The position numbers and the translations under genes are program-made. 64,000 bases of DNA, from positions 1-64,000 of the forward strand of contig CABRZR010000011.1 of the NCBI GenBank assembly GCA_902475535.1, given 5' to 3'. The stretch comes from QAMH01 sp900556425. Its GTDB lineage: Bacteria > Actinomycetota > Coriobacteriia > Coriobacteriales > QAMH01. Every line of letters begins with the position of its first letter. Positions within the stretch are counted from its first letter, which is position 1. Below the pieces are notes generated by a model that saw nothing but the letters and a program-made list of their open reading frames with translations, searched no databases and had not been told where the DNA came from. Of this stretch, positions 16,996-25,625 are shown in pieces.

Positions 16996-17149
16996 AGCGC
17001 GTCCCCCAATGCAACGTTAGAAGTACATATTGGGTTCTCTGCGCAGGCTATGGTACCACCGTCGCGAGCACGCGCCAGCAAGGACGAGTCAATGTCACAG
17101 ACTCATCACAAAAGGTCGCGAAGTTTGGAGGAACGGTGAACGAACGGCG

Positions 17150-18205
17150 CTACGGACGCACGATCTTGCCACGCACGCTGGAAATGCGCACGGTAGCTCC
17201 CGTATGCGGCGCCTCGATCATCTGGCCGTTGCCGATGTAGAGGCCGCAGTGACCCGCATGGCATGCAACGACGTCGCCCGGCTGCGGATCGCTCACCTCG
17301 GGCATGGACCAGAAATCCTGCGAGACGTAGGCATGACCAAAGCTGCCCGTCAAGGCCCAGCTCACGAGACCGGAACAATCGAAGGCACTCGGGCTGCTCG
17401 CACCGTAGACATACGGAAGACCGATGGCCGAGTAGGCACGCTCGACCGCGCTGGAACCGCCGAGGTTGGCGCTCGGACGCGAGGAGCTGCTGCCCTTGCT
17501 CGAGCTTCCACCACCGCTGCTCGAGCTGCTGGAAACCGAGGGAAAGTACGCCGCGCTTGCGGCGGCAGCGGCCTGCTCCTGAGCTGCCTGCTCCTGAGCG
17601 AGGAGCTCCTGGTACTCGGAGCTCAGGCCGTTGTAGATCGACTGGTACTGAGCGGTCTTGGACTCGATCTCGCTCTTGTAGGACTCGGCGATCTCGAGCT
17701 GACGCTGGGCCTCGGCCTGCTTGGCATCGAGATCCGCCTTGGCAGCGTCGAGCTCGGCCTTGGCCTGCTTGCTGCTCACGACAAGATCGGCATCCTCCGC
17801 ATTGAGCGTGTTGAGCGTGTCCCACACGGTTGCGAAGTCATCGAAGGAGCCCACGCCCATGAGCACGTCGAGATAGGTCATGGAGCCAGAGCGATACATC
17901 GACGTGGCGCGCGTCTCGATGCGCGTCTGCAGTGCGTTGATCTTTGCCTGGGCATCGTTGATGCGCTGCTGGCAATCCTCGGCCTCGGCAACAGCCTGGT
18001 CGTGATTGCGGTTGGCAAGGTTGTAGTCGTCGACTGCGAGAGAAAGCTCGTCATTGAGCGCGTTGAGCTGCGCGGAGACGCTCTGAACCTCGGCCTGCTT
18101 CTGCGCAGCCGTCACAGCGCCAGCACTTACGGGAAAGAGCGTCAGAGCAAGTGCCGCAGACAATACGAAAGCCAGGGCCGCCTTACGCTTCATGGAAATA
18201 TGCAT
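17150..18205 (-). CDS. NlpC/P60 endopeptidase with PcsB-like coiled coil, Sec-exported
   Basis: A 351-residue predicted peptidoglycan endopeptidase. It has a Sec signal peptide ending PVSAGA, a coiled coil of about 190 residues (AAQKQAEVQSVSAQLNAL; MYRSGSMTYLDVLMGVGSF), a Ser-rich linker and the NlpC/P60 domain (AFDCSGLVSWALTG catalytic Cys; AGHCGLYIGNGQMIEAP catalytic His; ends VRGKIVRP). ATG 18205 has AGGA nine bases upstream; an internal ATG four codons later is the alternative. Upstream is a plausible sigma-70-type promoter. It is closely related to the two preceding genes, showing local duplication. Confidence 0.9.
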   Translation of the reverse strand: MHISMKRKAALAFVLSAALALTLFPVSAGAVTAAQKQAEVQSVSAQLNALNDELSLAVDDYNLANRNHDQAVAEAEDCQQRINDAQAKINALQTRIETRATSMYRSGSMTYLDVLMGVGSFDDFATVWDTLNTLNAEDADLVVSSKQAKAELDAAKADLDAKQAEAQRQLEIAESYKSEIESKTAQYQSIYNGLSSEYQELLAQEQAAQEQAAAAASAAYFPSVSSSSSSGGGSSSKGSSSSRPSANLGGSSAVERAYSAIGLPYVYGASSPSAFDCSGLVSWALTGSFGHAYVSQDFWSMPEVSDPQPGDVVACHAGHCGLYIGNGQMIEAPHTGATVRISSVRGKIVRP

Positions 18206-18277
18206 AATTAAAAATCCTAACTGCCCGCTTGTATTCGCACTTCAAAGTGGGCGGTTTGCTTCACTCGTTGGACGTCT

Positions 18278-18306
18278 ATGGTAACACCCGCGCGTGCTCC
18301 TGTCTA
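18278..18306 (-). promoter_or_regulatory. Candidate promoter of the NlpC/P60 gene
   Basis: On the minus strand, TAGACA (18306-18301) and TACCAT (18283-18278) are separated by exactly 17 bases, fitting a sigma-70-type promoter about 73 bases upstream of the start codon. Another TACCATAG lies upstream of the Tat-signal paralogue, but without a matching upstream hexamer. Confidence 0.45.
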
Positions 18307-18372
18307 AAAACGCCGATGCGCATCACAATATCTTGATATAACGAGGGCTTGGGACACTACGGCTTTGTGGGG

Positions 18373-18447
18373 GAGATTTCTCGACTCCGCTCCGCTTCGC
18401 TCGAAATGACAATGGGGGGCTGCTTCGCGCCTCCACTCGAAATGATG
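18373..18447. repeat. Dispersed CTCGAAATGACA repeat, one full and one partial copy
   Basis: A full copy begins GAGATTTCTCGACTCC and ends CTCGAAATGACA (18373-18411), followed by a partial copy ending CTCGAAATGA near 18444. It lies just after the stop of the peptidoglycan-binding protein gene. Nothing else is seen in 18206-18450 apart from the promoter above. Confidence 0.75.
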
Positions 18448-18450
18448 GAG

Positions 18451-19353
18451 CTACGAAAACGAGGCGCAGAAGGCGTCGAGCAGGAGGACGGCGAGATGTT
18501 GCTCCCAGCGCTCGCCCGTTACGGTACCCGTTGCATCCGAATAGCCGTGATCGGGCACCTCGATAATGACGCGACGCGGCGTTGTCTTTGCCGAAGACAA
18601 CGCGATGTTGATGCGGCGGGGAAACATGAAATCGTCGGAGAACTCGATGAGGGGAATGCCGTCTTGGCCGTCAACCTCGACGGACGTGACACCCACCATG
18701 AGCATGTTGGAGGGCGGAAACGCCTCGAGCGTATCGGCGCTCATGACGTGCGCACCCTCGAAAGTCGCACGAGCGAGGTTGGCGATACGCGAGGCGACGC
18801 CACGGCCGATTTCGTCCAGCCCGTAGAAGCACGCCTCCATCTTCTCGAGCGCCTCGGCTGCACGCGCAAAGCCCATCTGCGCGCCCTCGGCACTCGTCGG
18901 CTCCTTGCCCTCCCAGGCATGGCGCAGGCGCTCGATCGCGTCGAAGGTGGTGTTGCCCGCGATGCCGTCGTCCGTGATTCCGACGCTAAGCTGGAAATCG
19001 CGCAGGGCGCGCTCGGTATGCGCGCCAAAGATGCCGTCGGACTTGCCAACGACGAAGCCGAGCACCTCGAGAATCGTTTGCAGCGAGCGCACATCGGCAC
19101 CGTGAAAATGGGGCATGCGCAGATAGAGCATGCGATCGCCAAGCGCGAAGCTCGCGTCCACCAGGGCCGCCCATGCCTGCTGATCGACGAAATCGCCCGG
19201 TGGCAGCCCTTCAGACTGCCTGAACATCTTGACCGCATCGCAGGTGCGCTGGAGATACGCTCCATCGACGGCGAGCTCGTAGCCCATGACGCGCAAACGT
19301 CGCTGCACGTCTTCCACGGCGGCACCGTGATCGTTACGGCCAATCGTCCTCAT
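18451..19353 (-). CDS. Protein with two peptidoglycan-binding domains
   Basis: A 300-residue protein. Residues about 5-65 (VEDVQRRLRVMGYELAVDG) and 85-150 (VRSLQTILEVLGFVVGKSDGIFG) are PG_binding_1 repeats, three-helix modules found in wall enzymes. The remaining 150 residues are unlike amidases I know: no zinc-ligand HPGE or similar motif is visible, although the two-repeat architecture recalls actinobacterial CwlM. No signal peptide or membrane segment is seen, so a cytoplasmic regulatory role, as for CwlM, is possible. GAGGGG precedes ATG 19353. It starts 7 bases after the polyprenyl synthase stop and is probably cotranscribed with it. Confidence 0.8.
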   Translation of the reverse strand: MRTIGRNDHGAAVEDVQRRLRVMGYELAVDGAYLQRTCDAVKMFRQSEGLPPGDFVDQQAWAALVDASFALGDRMLYLRMPHFHGADVRSLQTILEVLGFVVGKSDGIFGAHTERALRDFQLSVGITDDGIAGNTTFDAIERLRHAWEGKEPTSAEGAQMGFARAAEALEKMEACFYGLDEIGRGVASRIANLARATFEGAHVMSADTLEAFPPSNMLMVGVTSVEVDGQDGIPLIEFSDDFMFPRRINIALSSAKTTPRRVIIEVPDHGYSDATGTVTGERWEQHLAVLLLDAFCASFS

Positions 19354-19360
19354 GAGCCCC

Positions 19361-20416
19361 TCAGTTCAACCGGCTTACGAAAAAGTCGCCCATCGAAACA
19401 AGCAGTTTGCGTACGGGACTGGCGGGCAGAACGTCCTTGAGCTCGTCCTGATGATCGTGCGCGAGCTTGATGGCGTGCTCTCGTGCAAAGTCAATCGAAC
19501 CTGCCTCCTGCATAATCTGCACGGCATGCTCGAGACGAGCGGGATCCGTCTCCTTCGAGGAGAGGATGTTGATGAGCTCGTCATGCACGGCGCCATCGGT
19601 ATGCTCGAGCGCATGTACGACGACGAGCGTACGCTTGCCCTCGGTGATGTCACCACGGAAGTCCTTGCGCGTGGCCTCCTCGGTACCGACGAGGTTGAGC
19701 AGGTCGTCCTGAATCTGAAATGCCAGGCCCGTCGACATGCCGTAGGCGCGTAGGGTCTCGATCTGCAGCTCGCTGCCGCCACCGATGATGGCGCCGACGG
19801 CAAGCGGCACACCGCCCGAGTAGAACGCGGTCTTGTGAGCGGCCATCGTGAGGTAGTCCTCGACAGTGATGTCGAAACGCTCGTCGCGCGCCCAACCAAT
19901 ATCGAGCGCCTGGCCCTCGATCGTGCGCGTCGTCATATCGACAAGCTCCTTGAGCACGCGCAACTTGACGGCATCGGAGAGCGAGTCGTCGACGAGCACC
20001 GTACCCGTGACGAGCGAAAGCGCAAGATCGCCCGCGTTGATGGCGAGGCCCTCGCCAATCTGGTGATGCAGGCATGGCTTGCCACGCCTGAGCTGAGACT
20101 CGTCGGCGATATCGTCATGAATGAGCGCAGCGGTATGGAAATGCTCGATGGCCGCACCGGCAGCACGCGCCATGTCATCGTCACCGCCGACTGCCTTGCA
20201 TGCGAGCATGCAGATGAGCGGGCGATGCCGCTTGCCCGCGTTGTTCGAGAACTCGGAAAGCGGCCCATAGAGGTAGCGCCACATATCAGGATGCGTGCCC
20301 TCGCCAAAGAACTCCGCCATGTAGCTATCGAAAGCCGCCGTCTTCTCGTTCAGAAATTTCTCGAAGATGTGATTGACCATGGTGTTACGCATGCCTCCGC
20401 CGTGACGAGAAGACAC
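19361..20416 (-). CDS. Trans-isoprenyl diphosphate synthase
   Basis: Chain-elongating prenyltransferase of the FPP/GGPP/polyprenyl synthase family. It has the first Asp-rich motif HDDIADES and the second QIQDDLLN, each followed by expected basic residues (LRRGKPC; TEGKRTL), the substrate-binding GKRHRP near residue 60 and the KTAFYS helix. Chain length is unclear: residues upstream of the first motif (HFHTAALIHDD) lack bulky aromatics right before it, which fits a medium or long product for quinones or lipid carriers. The start is uncertain: GTG 20416 has AGGAG nine bases upstream, but ATG 20380 begins nearer the conserved part. The ispD/ispF genes in this window supply the precursor. Confidence 0.92.
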   Translation of the reverse strand: MSSRHGGGMRNTMVNHIFEKFLNEKTAAFDSYMAEFFGEGTHPDMWRYLYGPLSEFSNNAGKRHRPLICMLACKAVGGDDDMARAAGAAIEHFHTAALIHDDIADESQLRRGKPCLHHQIGEGLAINAGDLALSLVTGTVLVDDSLSDAVKLRVLKELVDMTTRTIEGQALDIGWARDERFDITVEDYLTMAAHKTAFYSGGVPLAVGAIIGGGSELQIETLRAYGMSTGLAFQIQDDLLNLVGTEEATRKDFRGDITEGKRTLVVVHALEHTDGAVHDELINILSSKETDPARLEHAVQIMQEAGSIDFAREHAIKLAHDHQDELKDVLPASPVRKLLVSMGDFFVSRLN

Positions 20417-20435
20417 TTACCGCCGCTCCTCTTGG

Positions 20436-20819
20436 CTAGGCCTTGATGTTCTTGCGGTAGCGCATGAAGCTTTCGCTCTGCGCCTTCTTGACGTCGAGAC
20501 CGTAGTTCTTGTCGTGCAGCTCTTCTTCTTCGACGCGACGATCGAACTTGCGCTTGCCATTAACGATGACGCGCTCGATCTCCGGATCGGCGCCCTCTTC
20601 GGTAGCAGGAGCAAAGACGATGTTGACGGGAACCCTGATAGCGCCGTGAGCGGTGAGGTAGCCGTCCTCGTCCTCGGTGACCATCCACTCGATATGACCG
20701 GGACGGTCAAGCACGAGCGGGTTTTCCTTCATGTGCTCCTCGAGGTCGAGCGATGCAAGTGCCGCGACGCGGTATTCCGGTAGCCTGTGAGCCGTCGAAG
20801 AATTTCCAAACAGTGCCAT
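20436..20819 (-). CDS. Conserved-looking hypothetical protein with MALFG N-terminus
   Basis: A 127-residue soluble protein I do not recognise. The N-terminus MALFGNSS matches the start of the FtsE protein here (MALFGKSS). The middle is strand-rich and acidic (GHIEWMVTEDEDGYLTAHGAIRVPVNIVFAP), the end basic and helical. GGGGG precedes ATG 20819. It lies between tRNA-Leu and the polyprenyl synthase gene, 19 bases from the latter, and is likely in the same transcript. The clear ribosome site and codon use support a real gene; no function is claimed. Confidence 0.75.
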   Translation of the reverse strand: MALFGNSSTAHRLPEYRVAALASLDLEEHMKENPLVLDRPGHIEWMVTEDEDGYLTAHGAIRVPVNIVFAPATEEGADPEIERVIVNGKRKFDRRVEEEELHDKNYGLDVKKAQSESFMRYRKNIKA

Positions 20820-20893
20820 AGTTCCCCCTTGTCCGTACTTACCCTCTCCTGAAAACCATTGTATATCTTTGTGCAGCGCAAATGAGCGCGATT

Positions 20894-20979
20894 TGGTAGG
20901 GGCGCAGGGATTCGAACCCTGATGACCAAAGGCCGGTGGATTTTAAGTCCACTGCGTCTGCCAGTTCCGCCACGCCCCC
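20894..20979 (-). tRNA. tRNA-Leu (anticodon TAA)
   Basis: An 86-base class II tRNA with encoded CCA. The anticodon stem GTGGA/TCCAC encloses CTTAAAA (anticodon TAA), a long variable arm follows, and the T arm has GGTTCGAATCC. Acceptor GGGGGCG pairs with CGCCCCT, the first pair being G-U. Confidence 0.95.
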
Positions 20980-21013
20980 ACATGCAGGCACCTAATGCTA
21001 TCACTGCATGGGC

Positions 21014-21460
21014 TTACTCGTGAACAAAGAATATCGTATCAAGAATGCTGTAGTACCAGGTTTGCGGAGCGGTGATGCTTTTCTCATCGAGATGGTCCGG
21101 CAACCTCGAAGCGTTATCGACCGTACCCTGCTCGTTCGTGACCACGGCAGAGCTCTCCCCTTCCCTGACCCATCCCAGGTCAGAGCGAGCCTGGTTCTCG
21201 ATGCCCTCCTCGGTTTGCAGGGCGTCGTTCTCGGCTTGGACGGCCTCGTTACGCTCGGTCACGGCATCAAGCTGCGCCTGAAGGCGCTGTTCGGTACGCA
21301 TCGTCTTGTAATAGTCGCGCCCAACGGGGTAGAGCACGACGAGGGCAAAGACGATGATGCAAGCGACGATGGCAAGCACGCGCCATGAGCGCTCGCGCTT
21401 GCGCACCCGGGGAGCATCTGCGCGCTGCGAAGGTTTACGCTTTTCGCTGCGCTTTGGCAT
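21014..21460 (-). CDS. Septum formation initiator, FtsB/DivIC family
   Basis: Bitopic divisome protein, 148 residues. A basic cytoplasmic tail (about 1-27) is followed by one membrane helix (VLAIVACIIVFALVVLYPVG) and an extracytoplasmic coiled coil (EQRLQAQLDAVTERNEAVQAEN) with the family's EEGIENQARSDLGWVREGE segment, equivalent to the Glu-Ile-Ala-Arg region of DivIC. The C-terminal 40 residues are variable. Its ATG directly follows the ftsX stop with no gap, so it is translated together with ftsE and ftsX. The grouping of ftsE-ftsX-divIC supports a role in septal wall synthesis. Confidence 0.88.
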   Translation of the reverse strand: MPKRSEKRKPSQRADAPRVRKRERSWRVLAIVACIIVFALVVLYPVGRDYYKTMRTEQRLQAQLDAVTERNEAVQAENDALQTEEGIENQARSDLGWVREGESSAVVTNEQGTVDNASRLPDHLDEKSITAPQTWYYSILDTIFFVHE

Positions 21461-22384
21461 CTATACCTTGAGGTAGCGGCGCATCGCGATGGCCGAGCCC
21501 AGCATGCCGATGAAGACACCGGCCACGATAAGCACCAGGTAGATGGCGGAGTATACGCCCGGATCGACCGTGAGCGGCAGGAAGCTCACCATGTTCTCGA
21601 GCGCGGGGAACACCGTCACGCGCACGAGCGAGAGCACGATGATCGCAAACACGGCGCCGACGAGTGCCTGCAGCGCGCCTTCCATCACAAACGGCCCGCG
21701 AATGAAGCCGTTGGTCGCGCCCACGAGACGCATGATCGAAATCTCGCGCCTACGGGCAAGAATCGCAAGGCGAATCGTGTTGTTGAGGAAGACGAGCGAG
21801 ATGAACACGAGCAGGACGACCGCCACGATGCACGCGTAGCGAATGACGTTGGTGACGGCGAAGAGGCGCTCGACCGTGCCTTGACCGTACTTGATGGAGT
21901 CGGACGGGTCACTGGGATTATCGGCAATGTCCGTGAAAGCGCTGTTTCCGAGAATCGCACTCACCGTGTCCTGCACCTTGTGCGTGTCGCGCAGCGTAAT
22001 GACGTAGGTACGCGGCAGCGGATTGCCATCGAGCTGATTCACGATGTCGGGGTTGTTGGCGGTCTGACGCTGGAAGTCCTCGAGGACCTGATCCTTATTG
22101 CGGAAGTCCACCGAGGCGATGTTGCCGGCATCGTTCTCGAGCGTCTTGAGGTAGCTGTCGAGGCTCGATATCTGCTCGTCAGTTGCCTCGTCGGAAATGT
22201 AGAGACGCACGTTGACCTCGTCCTCGAACGAAGACGCCAGGTTGCCGATCATGATCGAGATGATGATGGTCACGCCGATCATGAGGAGTGACAGGAAAAT
22301 GGTGACGATACCGCCGATGGTCGTGCCGAGATTGCGGCGCGAGCTGATGATGGACTCTTTGAGGAAATAGATGATCTTAGACAT
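21461..22384 (-). CDS. ftsX: Cell division ABC transporter permease FtsX
   Basis: Membrane partner of FtsE that controls wall hydrolases outside the cell. 307 residues: the N-terminal cytoplasmic start IIYFLKESIISSRRNLGTT, a first membrane helix, an extracytoplasmic domain of about 120 residues, then three membrane helices ending IYLVLIVAGVFIGMLGSAIA. The MRLVGATNGFIRGPFVMEG loop is the characteristic FtsX coupling motif. The frame is open further upstream but ATG 22384 starts at the conserved end and overlaps the ftsE stop by 8 bases. The three NlpC/P60 coiled-coil proteins at 15-18 kb are plausible effectors. Confidence 0.95.
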   Translation of the reverse strand: MSKIIYFLKESIISSRRNLGTTIGGIVTIFLSLLMIGVTIIISIMIGNLASSFEDEVNVRLYISDEATDEQISSLDSYLKTLENDAGNIASVDFRNKDQVLEDFQRQTANNPDIVNQLDGNPLPRTYVITLRDTHKVQDTVSAILGNSAFTDIADNPSDPSDSIKYGQGTVERLFAVTNVIRYACIVAVVLLVFISLVFLNNTIRLAILARRREISIMRLVGATNGFIRGPFVMEGALQALVGAVFAIIVLSLVRVTVFPALENMVSFLPLTVDPGVYSAIYLVLIVAGVFIGMLGSAIAMRRYLKV

Positions 22385-23411
22385 CGTAACCGTACACTCC
22401 CTTCTTCTGATCGCGGACGAGGGTGCCGTTCTCGAGTGCGAGCACGCGTCGACGCATCTGATCGACCATCTCGCGGTCATGCGTGGCGACGAGGATGGTC
22501 GTGCCCGTGCGGTTAATGCGCTCGAGCAGACGCATGATGCCCAGCGAGGTCTGCGGATCGAGGTTGCCGGTCGGCTCGTCGCAAATGAGGATCGGCGGAC
22601 GGTTGACGATGGAGCGGGCGATGGAAACGCGCTGCTGCTCGCCACCAGAAAGCTGGTCGGGCAGTTTATCCATCTTGTCCTCGAGGCCGACGAGACGCAG
22701 GACCTCGGGCACCTGCGTGCGAATGACGTGACGTGACTTGCCGATTACCTCGAGTGCGAAGGCGACGTTCTCGAATGCCGTCTTGTTGGGTAGAAGCTTG
22801 AAGTCCTGGAACACGCAGCCAACGCTGCGACGCAGGTACGGAATACGCCAGTTCTTGATGGTACGCAGGTTCTCGCCAGCGACGACGAGCTCGCCGCTCG
22901 TGGGCACGATTTCGCGGTTGAGCATGCGGATGAAGGTCGACTTGCCCGAGCCGGAATGACCGACGAGGAAGAGGAACTCGCCCGATCGAATATCAAGCGT
23001 GATATTGGCGAGTGCGGGCCTGTTGGGTTGCGCGGGATACACCTTCGTGACGTTGCGCAACGAGATAACAACGGGACCGAGGTTTTGCTTCGCGTTCTCG
23101 TCGAGCGCGAGATCGGCATAGGAACCGACGGCTTCGGTAGCCGCGGGCATACTGGAGGTCGATAGCGGGCTTGCCTGGCCCGTTTGCGCCGGGCGCTGAC
23201 GACCCGTTGCACCTGCAACGTTACGACGGACGTCGACGTTGCTCTCCGCGTCGATACGCGGAAGACGCGCGTCGATCTGTCTGGTTCTATATGCATCGTT
23301 TGCCGCGGCTTGCTCATCTGCCTGGGGCATACGAGCCGCTTGGCCGCGGGATTTTGACGAACGGCTGCCCGCTGCATGGGCGCCGCGCGACGATTTGCCG
23401 AATAGTGCCAC
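22377..23411 (-). CDS. ftsE: Cell division ATPase FtsE with long disordered N-terminal extension
   Basis: ABC ATPase of the FtsEX complex. The ATPase core starts near residue 112 (GPVVISLRNVTKVYP) and shows Walker A VGHSGSGKST, signature LSGGEQQRVSIAR, Walker B ILICDEPTGNLD and the H-loop ATHD. The core is of usual size, but it is preceded by about 110 residues rich in Ala, Arg, Gln and Ser, which normal FtsE (about 230 residues) lacks. The start is the GTG at 23411 with GGAG eight bases upstream, giving an N-terminus MALFGKSS shared with the hypothetical protein at 20436-20819. Repeat DNA lies upstream. Confidence 0.95.
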   Translation of the reverse strand: MALFGKSSRGAHAAGSRSSKSRGQAARMPQADEQAAANDAYRTRQIDARLPRIDAESNVDVRRNVAGATGRQRPAQTGQASPLSTSSMPAATEAVGSYADLALDENAKQNLGPVVISLRNVTKVYPAQPNRPALANITLDIRSGEFLFLVGHSGSGKSTFIRMLNREIVPTSGELVVAGENLRTIKNWRIPYLRRSVGCVFQDFKLLPNKTAFENVAFALEVIGKSRHVIRTQVPEVLRLVGLEDKMDKLPDQLSGGEQQRVSIARSIVNRPPILICDEPTGNLDPQTSLGIMRLLERINRTGTTILVATHDREMVDQMRRRVLALENGTLVRDQKKGVYGYDV

Positions 23412-23554
23412 GTTTCAACTCCGATCTCATTCAGCTTAGTCGGTTACGTATTCTATCCCACTGCCGCGCAAGTCAAATGGAAATATCGCGAACATCACAA
23501 AGCGTTCACGTAATCGAGCATATGTCAGAAGGGCAGGTTCCCCTGGCATGCAGA

Positions 23555-23720
23555 GAGATTTCTCGACTCCGGCGCTTCGCGCCTTCGCTCGAAATGACAA
23601 AAGAGGGCGGCTTCGTCCCACTCGAAATGACAAAAGAGGGCAGCTTCGCCCCACTCGAAATGACAAGGGTTGTCATCTCGACTGAAGCGGCCGTCAGGCC
23701 GCGGAATGGAGAGATCTCGT
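23555..23720. repeat. Cluster of dispersed repeats with 33-base tandem units
   Basis: A full copy (GAGATTTCTCGACTCC ... CTCGAAATGACA, 23555-23599) is followed by tandem 33-base units starting CTCGAAATGACAAAAGAGGG and then by an oppositely oriented copy (TGTCATCTCGACTGAAGC ... GGAGAGATCTCG, about 23671-23719). The region 23412-23767, between ftsE and the transketolase genes, holds no gene. Confidence 0.8.
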
Positions 23721-23726
23721 GACGCG

Positions 23727-23759
23727 AGTGGGACAAATGACCTGTCCCCTTGTCCCACT
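23727..23759. repeat. Palindrome, TGGGACA type
   Basis: AGTGGGACAA at 23727-23736 is perfectly mirrored by TTGTCCCACT at 23750-23759. It lies 9 bases beyond the transketolase stop codon and is a likely terminator; a TTGTCTCA half-element separates it from the stop. Confidence 0.8.
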
Positions 23760-23767
23760 TGTCTCAA

Positions 23768-24706
23768 TTACTTGCGGGCGATGGCGGCGCGGGCCTTGGT
23801 GGCAATGCCAGCGGCGTCCAGGCCGTACTCTGCAAGCAGCTCGTCGGGCTCACCGCTCGTGCCGAACATGTCGCGCACGCCGACACGCTCAAGCGGAACG
23901 GGACAGTTCTCGCCGATGATGTCGGCAACCGCCGAACCCAGACCGCCGACCGTGGAATGCTCCTCGCAGGTCACGACGCAGCCGGTCTTTTTGATGCTCG
24001 TAAGCAGCGTGGGCTTGTCGAAGGGTTTGACGCTGAACACGTCGATGACCTCGGCCGAAATACCGTCCTTCGCGAGCTCGTCAGCGGCAAGGAGCGCCTG
24101 TGCGACCTCGATGCCACCCGCAACGAGCGTGACGTCCGTACCCTCACGCAGTACGTACGACTTGCCAAGCTCGAGCACGGAGTTCTCGTCGTACACGGTG
24201 GGAACCTTGGCACGACCAAGGCGGATGTAGAAGGGGCCGGGCGTGGTCGCCGCGATGCGGACGGCCTGCTTGGCAGCCCAGTAGTCGGCCGGGATGAGCA
24301 CGTTCATGCCCGGCAGACCGCGCATGAGGCTCACGTCCTCGAGCATCTGATGACTGCCACCATCCGGGCCCACGGTGATGCCCGCATGCGTCGGCGCGAC
24401 CTTGACGTTGAGGCCCGCATAGCAAACGGTGTTGCGAATCTGGTCATAGCAGCGTCCCGTGCCGAAGGCGGCAAAGCTACCGGTGAAGACCGTCTTGCCA
24501 ACAAGCGAGAGACCCGAGGCGACGCCAATCATGTTCTGCTCGGCAATACCCACGTTGACGAAGCGCTTAGGATCGAGGTCCTGAAGCTTTTTGGTGGTGG
24601 TGGAGCCGGATAGGTCAGCCTCGACGGCCATGATGTCATAGCCTTCTTTGACGAGCTCGACGAGCGTTTCGCCATAGCCCTCACGGGTCGCGATAGTCTG
24701 TGCCAT
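23768..24706 (-). CDS. Transketolase, C-terminal half
   Basis: Subunit carrying the pyrimidine-binding and C-terminal domains of a split transketolase (pentose phosphate pathway, thiamine diphosphate dependent). Landmarks: RFVNVGIAEQNMIGVASGL with the catalytic Glu that activates ThDP, GGSHQMLEDVSLMRGLPGM, and VVTCEEHSTVGGLGSAVAD in the C-terminal domain. 312 residues is usual for the split form. ATG 24706 follows the N-terminal half gene by 2 bases, so the two subunits are made together. Confidence 0.94.
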   Translation of the reverse strand: MAQTIATREGYGETLVELVKEGYDIMAVEADLSGSTTTKKLQDLDPKRFVNVGIAEQNMIGVASGLSLVGKTVFTGSFAAFGTGRCYDQIRNTVCYAGLNVKVAPTHAGITVGPDGGSHQMLEDVSLMRGLPGMNVLIPADYWAAKQAVRIAATTPGPFYIRLGRAKVPTVYDENSVLELGKSYVLREGTDVTLVAGGIEVAQALLAADELAKDGISAEVIDVFSVKPFDKPTLLTSIKKTGCVVTCEEHSTVGGLGSAVADIIGENCPVPLERVGVRDMFGTSGEPDELLAEYGLDAAGIATKARAAIARK

Positions 24707-24708
24707 GG

Positions 24709-25554
24709 CTACTCCTTCCCCTCAAGCTCGGCAAGCGCATCACGGGCCTGCTCCTCGTTGGGAGCCTTGCCGTGCCAGCCTGCCTGGTTTTCCATGAACG
24801 AGACGCCCTTGCCCTTGACGGTATGGGCAACGATGCAGACGGGCGACCCTTCGAGGAGCGTCGCCGTCTTGAGCGCAGTGATGACGGCGCTAACGTCATG
24901 CCCATCAACCTCGATCGTCTTCCAGCCAAAGGACTGGAACTTTGAGCTGATGCTATTGAGACCAGCGACATCGCGTACGTCACCGTCAATCTGCAGGTTG
25001 TTGTTGTCGACAATGGCGACGAGGTTGTCGAGCTCGTAATGCGCGGCGAACATGGCCGCTTCCCAGACCTGGCCCTCCTCGATCTCGCCGTCGCCGAGCA
25101 GAGTGAAGACGCGGCGCTTGGGGCCGCCGTCGTTCTGGCGGTCGATGCGCATCCCAAGTGCGACGCCTGCGGCAATCGAAAGGCCCTGGCCGAGCGACCC
25201 GGTCGAAACCTCGACACCGGGGAGCTTCTTGGAATCGGGATGACCTTGCAGACGGCTGTGCAATTTGCGCAGCGTGAGCAGCTCGTCGTCGGGGACGAGA
25301 CCGAGCTCGGCAAGCGCGGCATAGAGCACCGGCGCGGCATGGCCCTTCGAGAGGATGAAATAGTCGCGCTCGGGGTGCTGCGGGTCATCCTCGGAGTAGT
25401 TCATCACGCCGCCGAAATAGAGCGACGCAACGATATCCGTGGCCGAAAGCGACCCACCAGGGTGACCGCTACCAGCCTCTTTAAGCATCTTGATGATGTT
25501 TTTGCGCATGTTGTTCGCACGCGCCTCGATCTCTTCCACAGACTCTTGGATCAC
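24709..25554 (-). CDS. Transketolase, N-terminal half
   Basis: Diphosphate-binding subunit of the split transketolase. It shows SGHPGGSLSATDIVASLYF, ILSKGHAAPVLYAAL, STGSLGQGLSIAAGVALG and the ThDP/metal motif LGDGEIEEGQVWEA followed by IVDNNNLQIDG (GDG-x(about 24)-NN). 281 residues fits. GTG 25554 is taken as start; GAGAGGG lies upstream, though ATG 25509 is an alternative. A repeat-derived hairpin separates it from prfB. Confidence 0.94.
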   Translation of the reverse strand: MIQESVEEIEARANNMRKNIIKMLKEAGSGHPGGSLSATDIVASLYFGGVMNYSEDDPQHPERDYFILSKGHAAPVLYAALAELGLVPDDELLTLRKLHSRLQGHPDSKKLPGVEVSTGSLGQGLSIAAGVALGMRIDRQNDGGPKRRVFTLLGDGEIEEGQVWEAAMFAAHYELDNLVAIVDNNNLQIDGDVRDVAGLNSISSKFQSFGWKTIEVDGHDVSAVITALKTATLLEGSPVCIVAHTVKGKGVSFMENQAGWHGKAPNEEQARDALAELEGKE

Positions 25555-25625
25555 GGATGCGCCCTCTCTTGATTGAGTGGTTTTTCAAGTCAGTTCATCA
25601 TACTAGCTACGCATTGAAAGTCGTC

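Noticed and set aside
15674..18350. c-di-AMP (ydaO) riboswitch upstream of the NlpC/P60 genes
   Set aside because: The conserved core could not be recognised in any of the three leaders; only simple hairpins and a possible promoter are visible.
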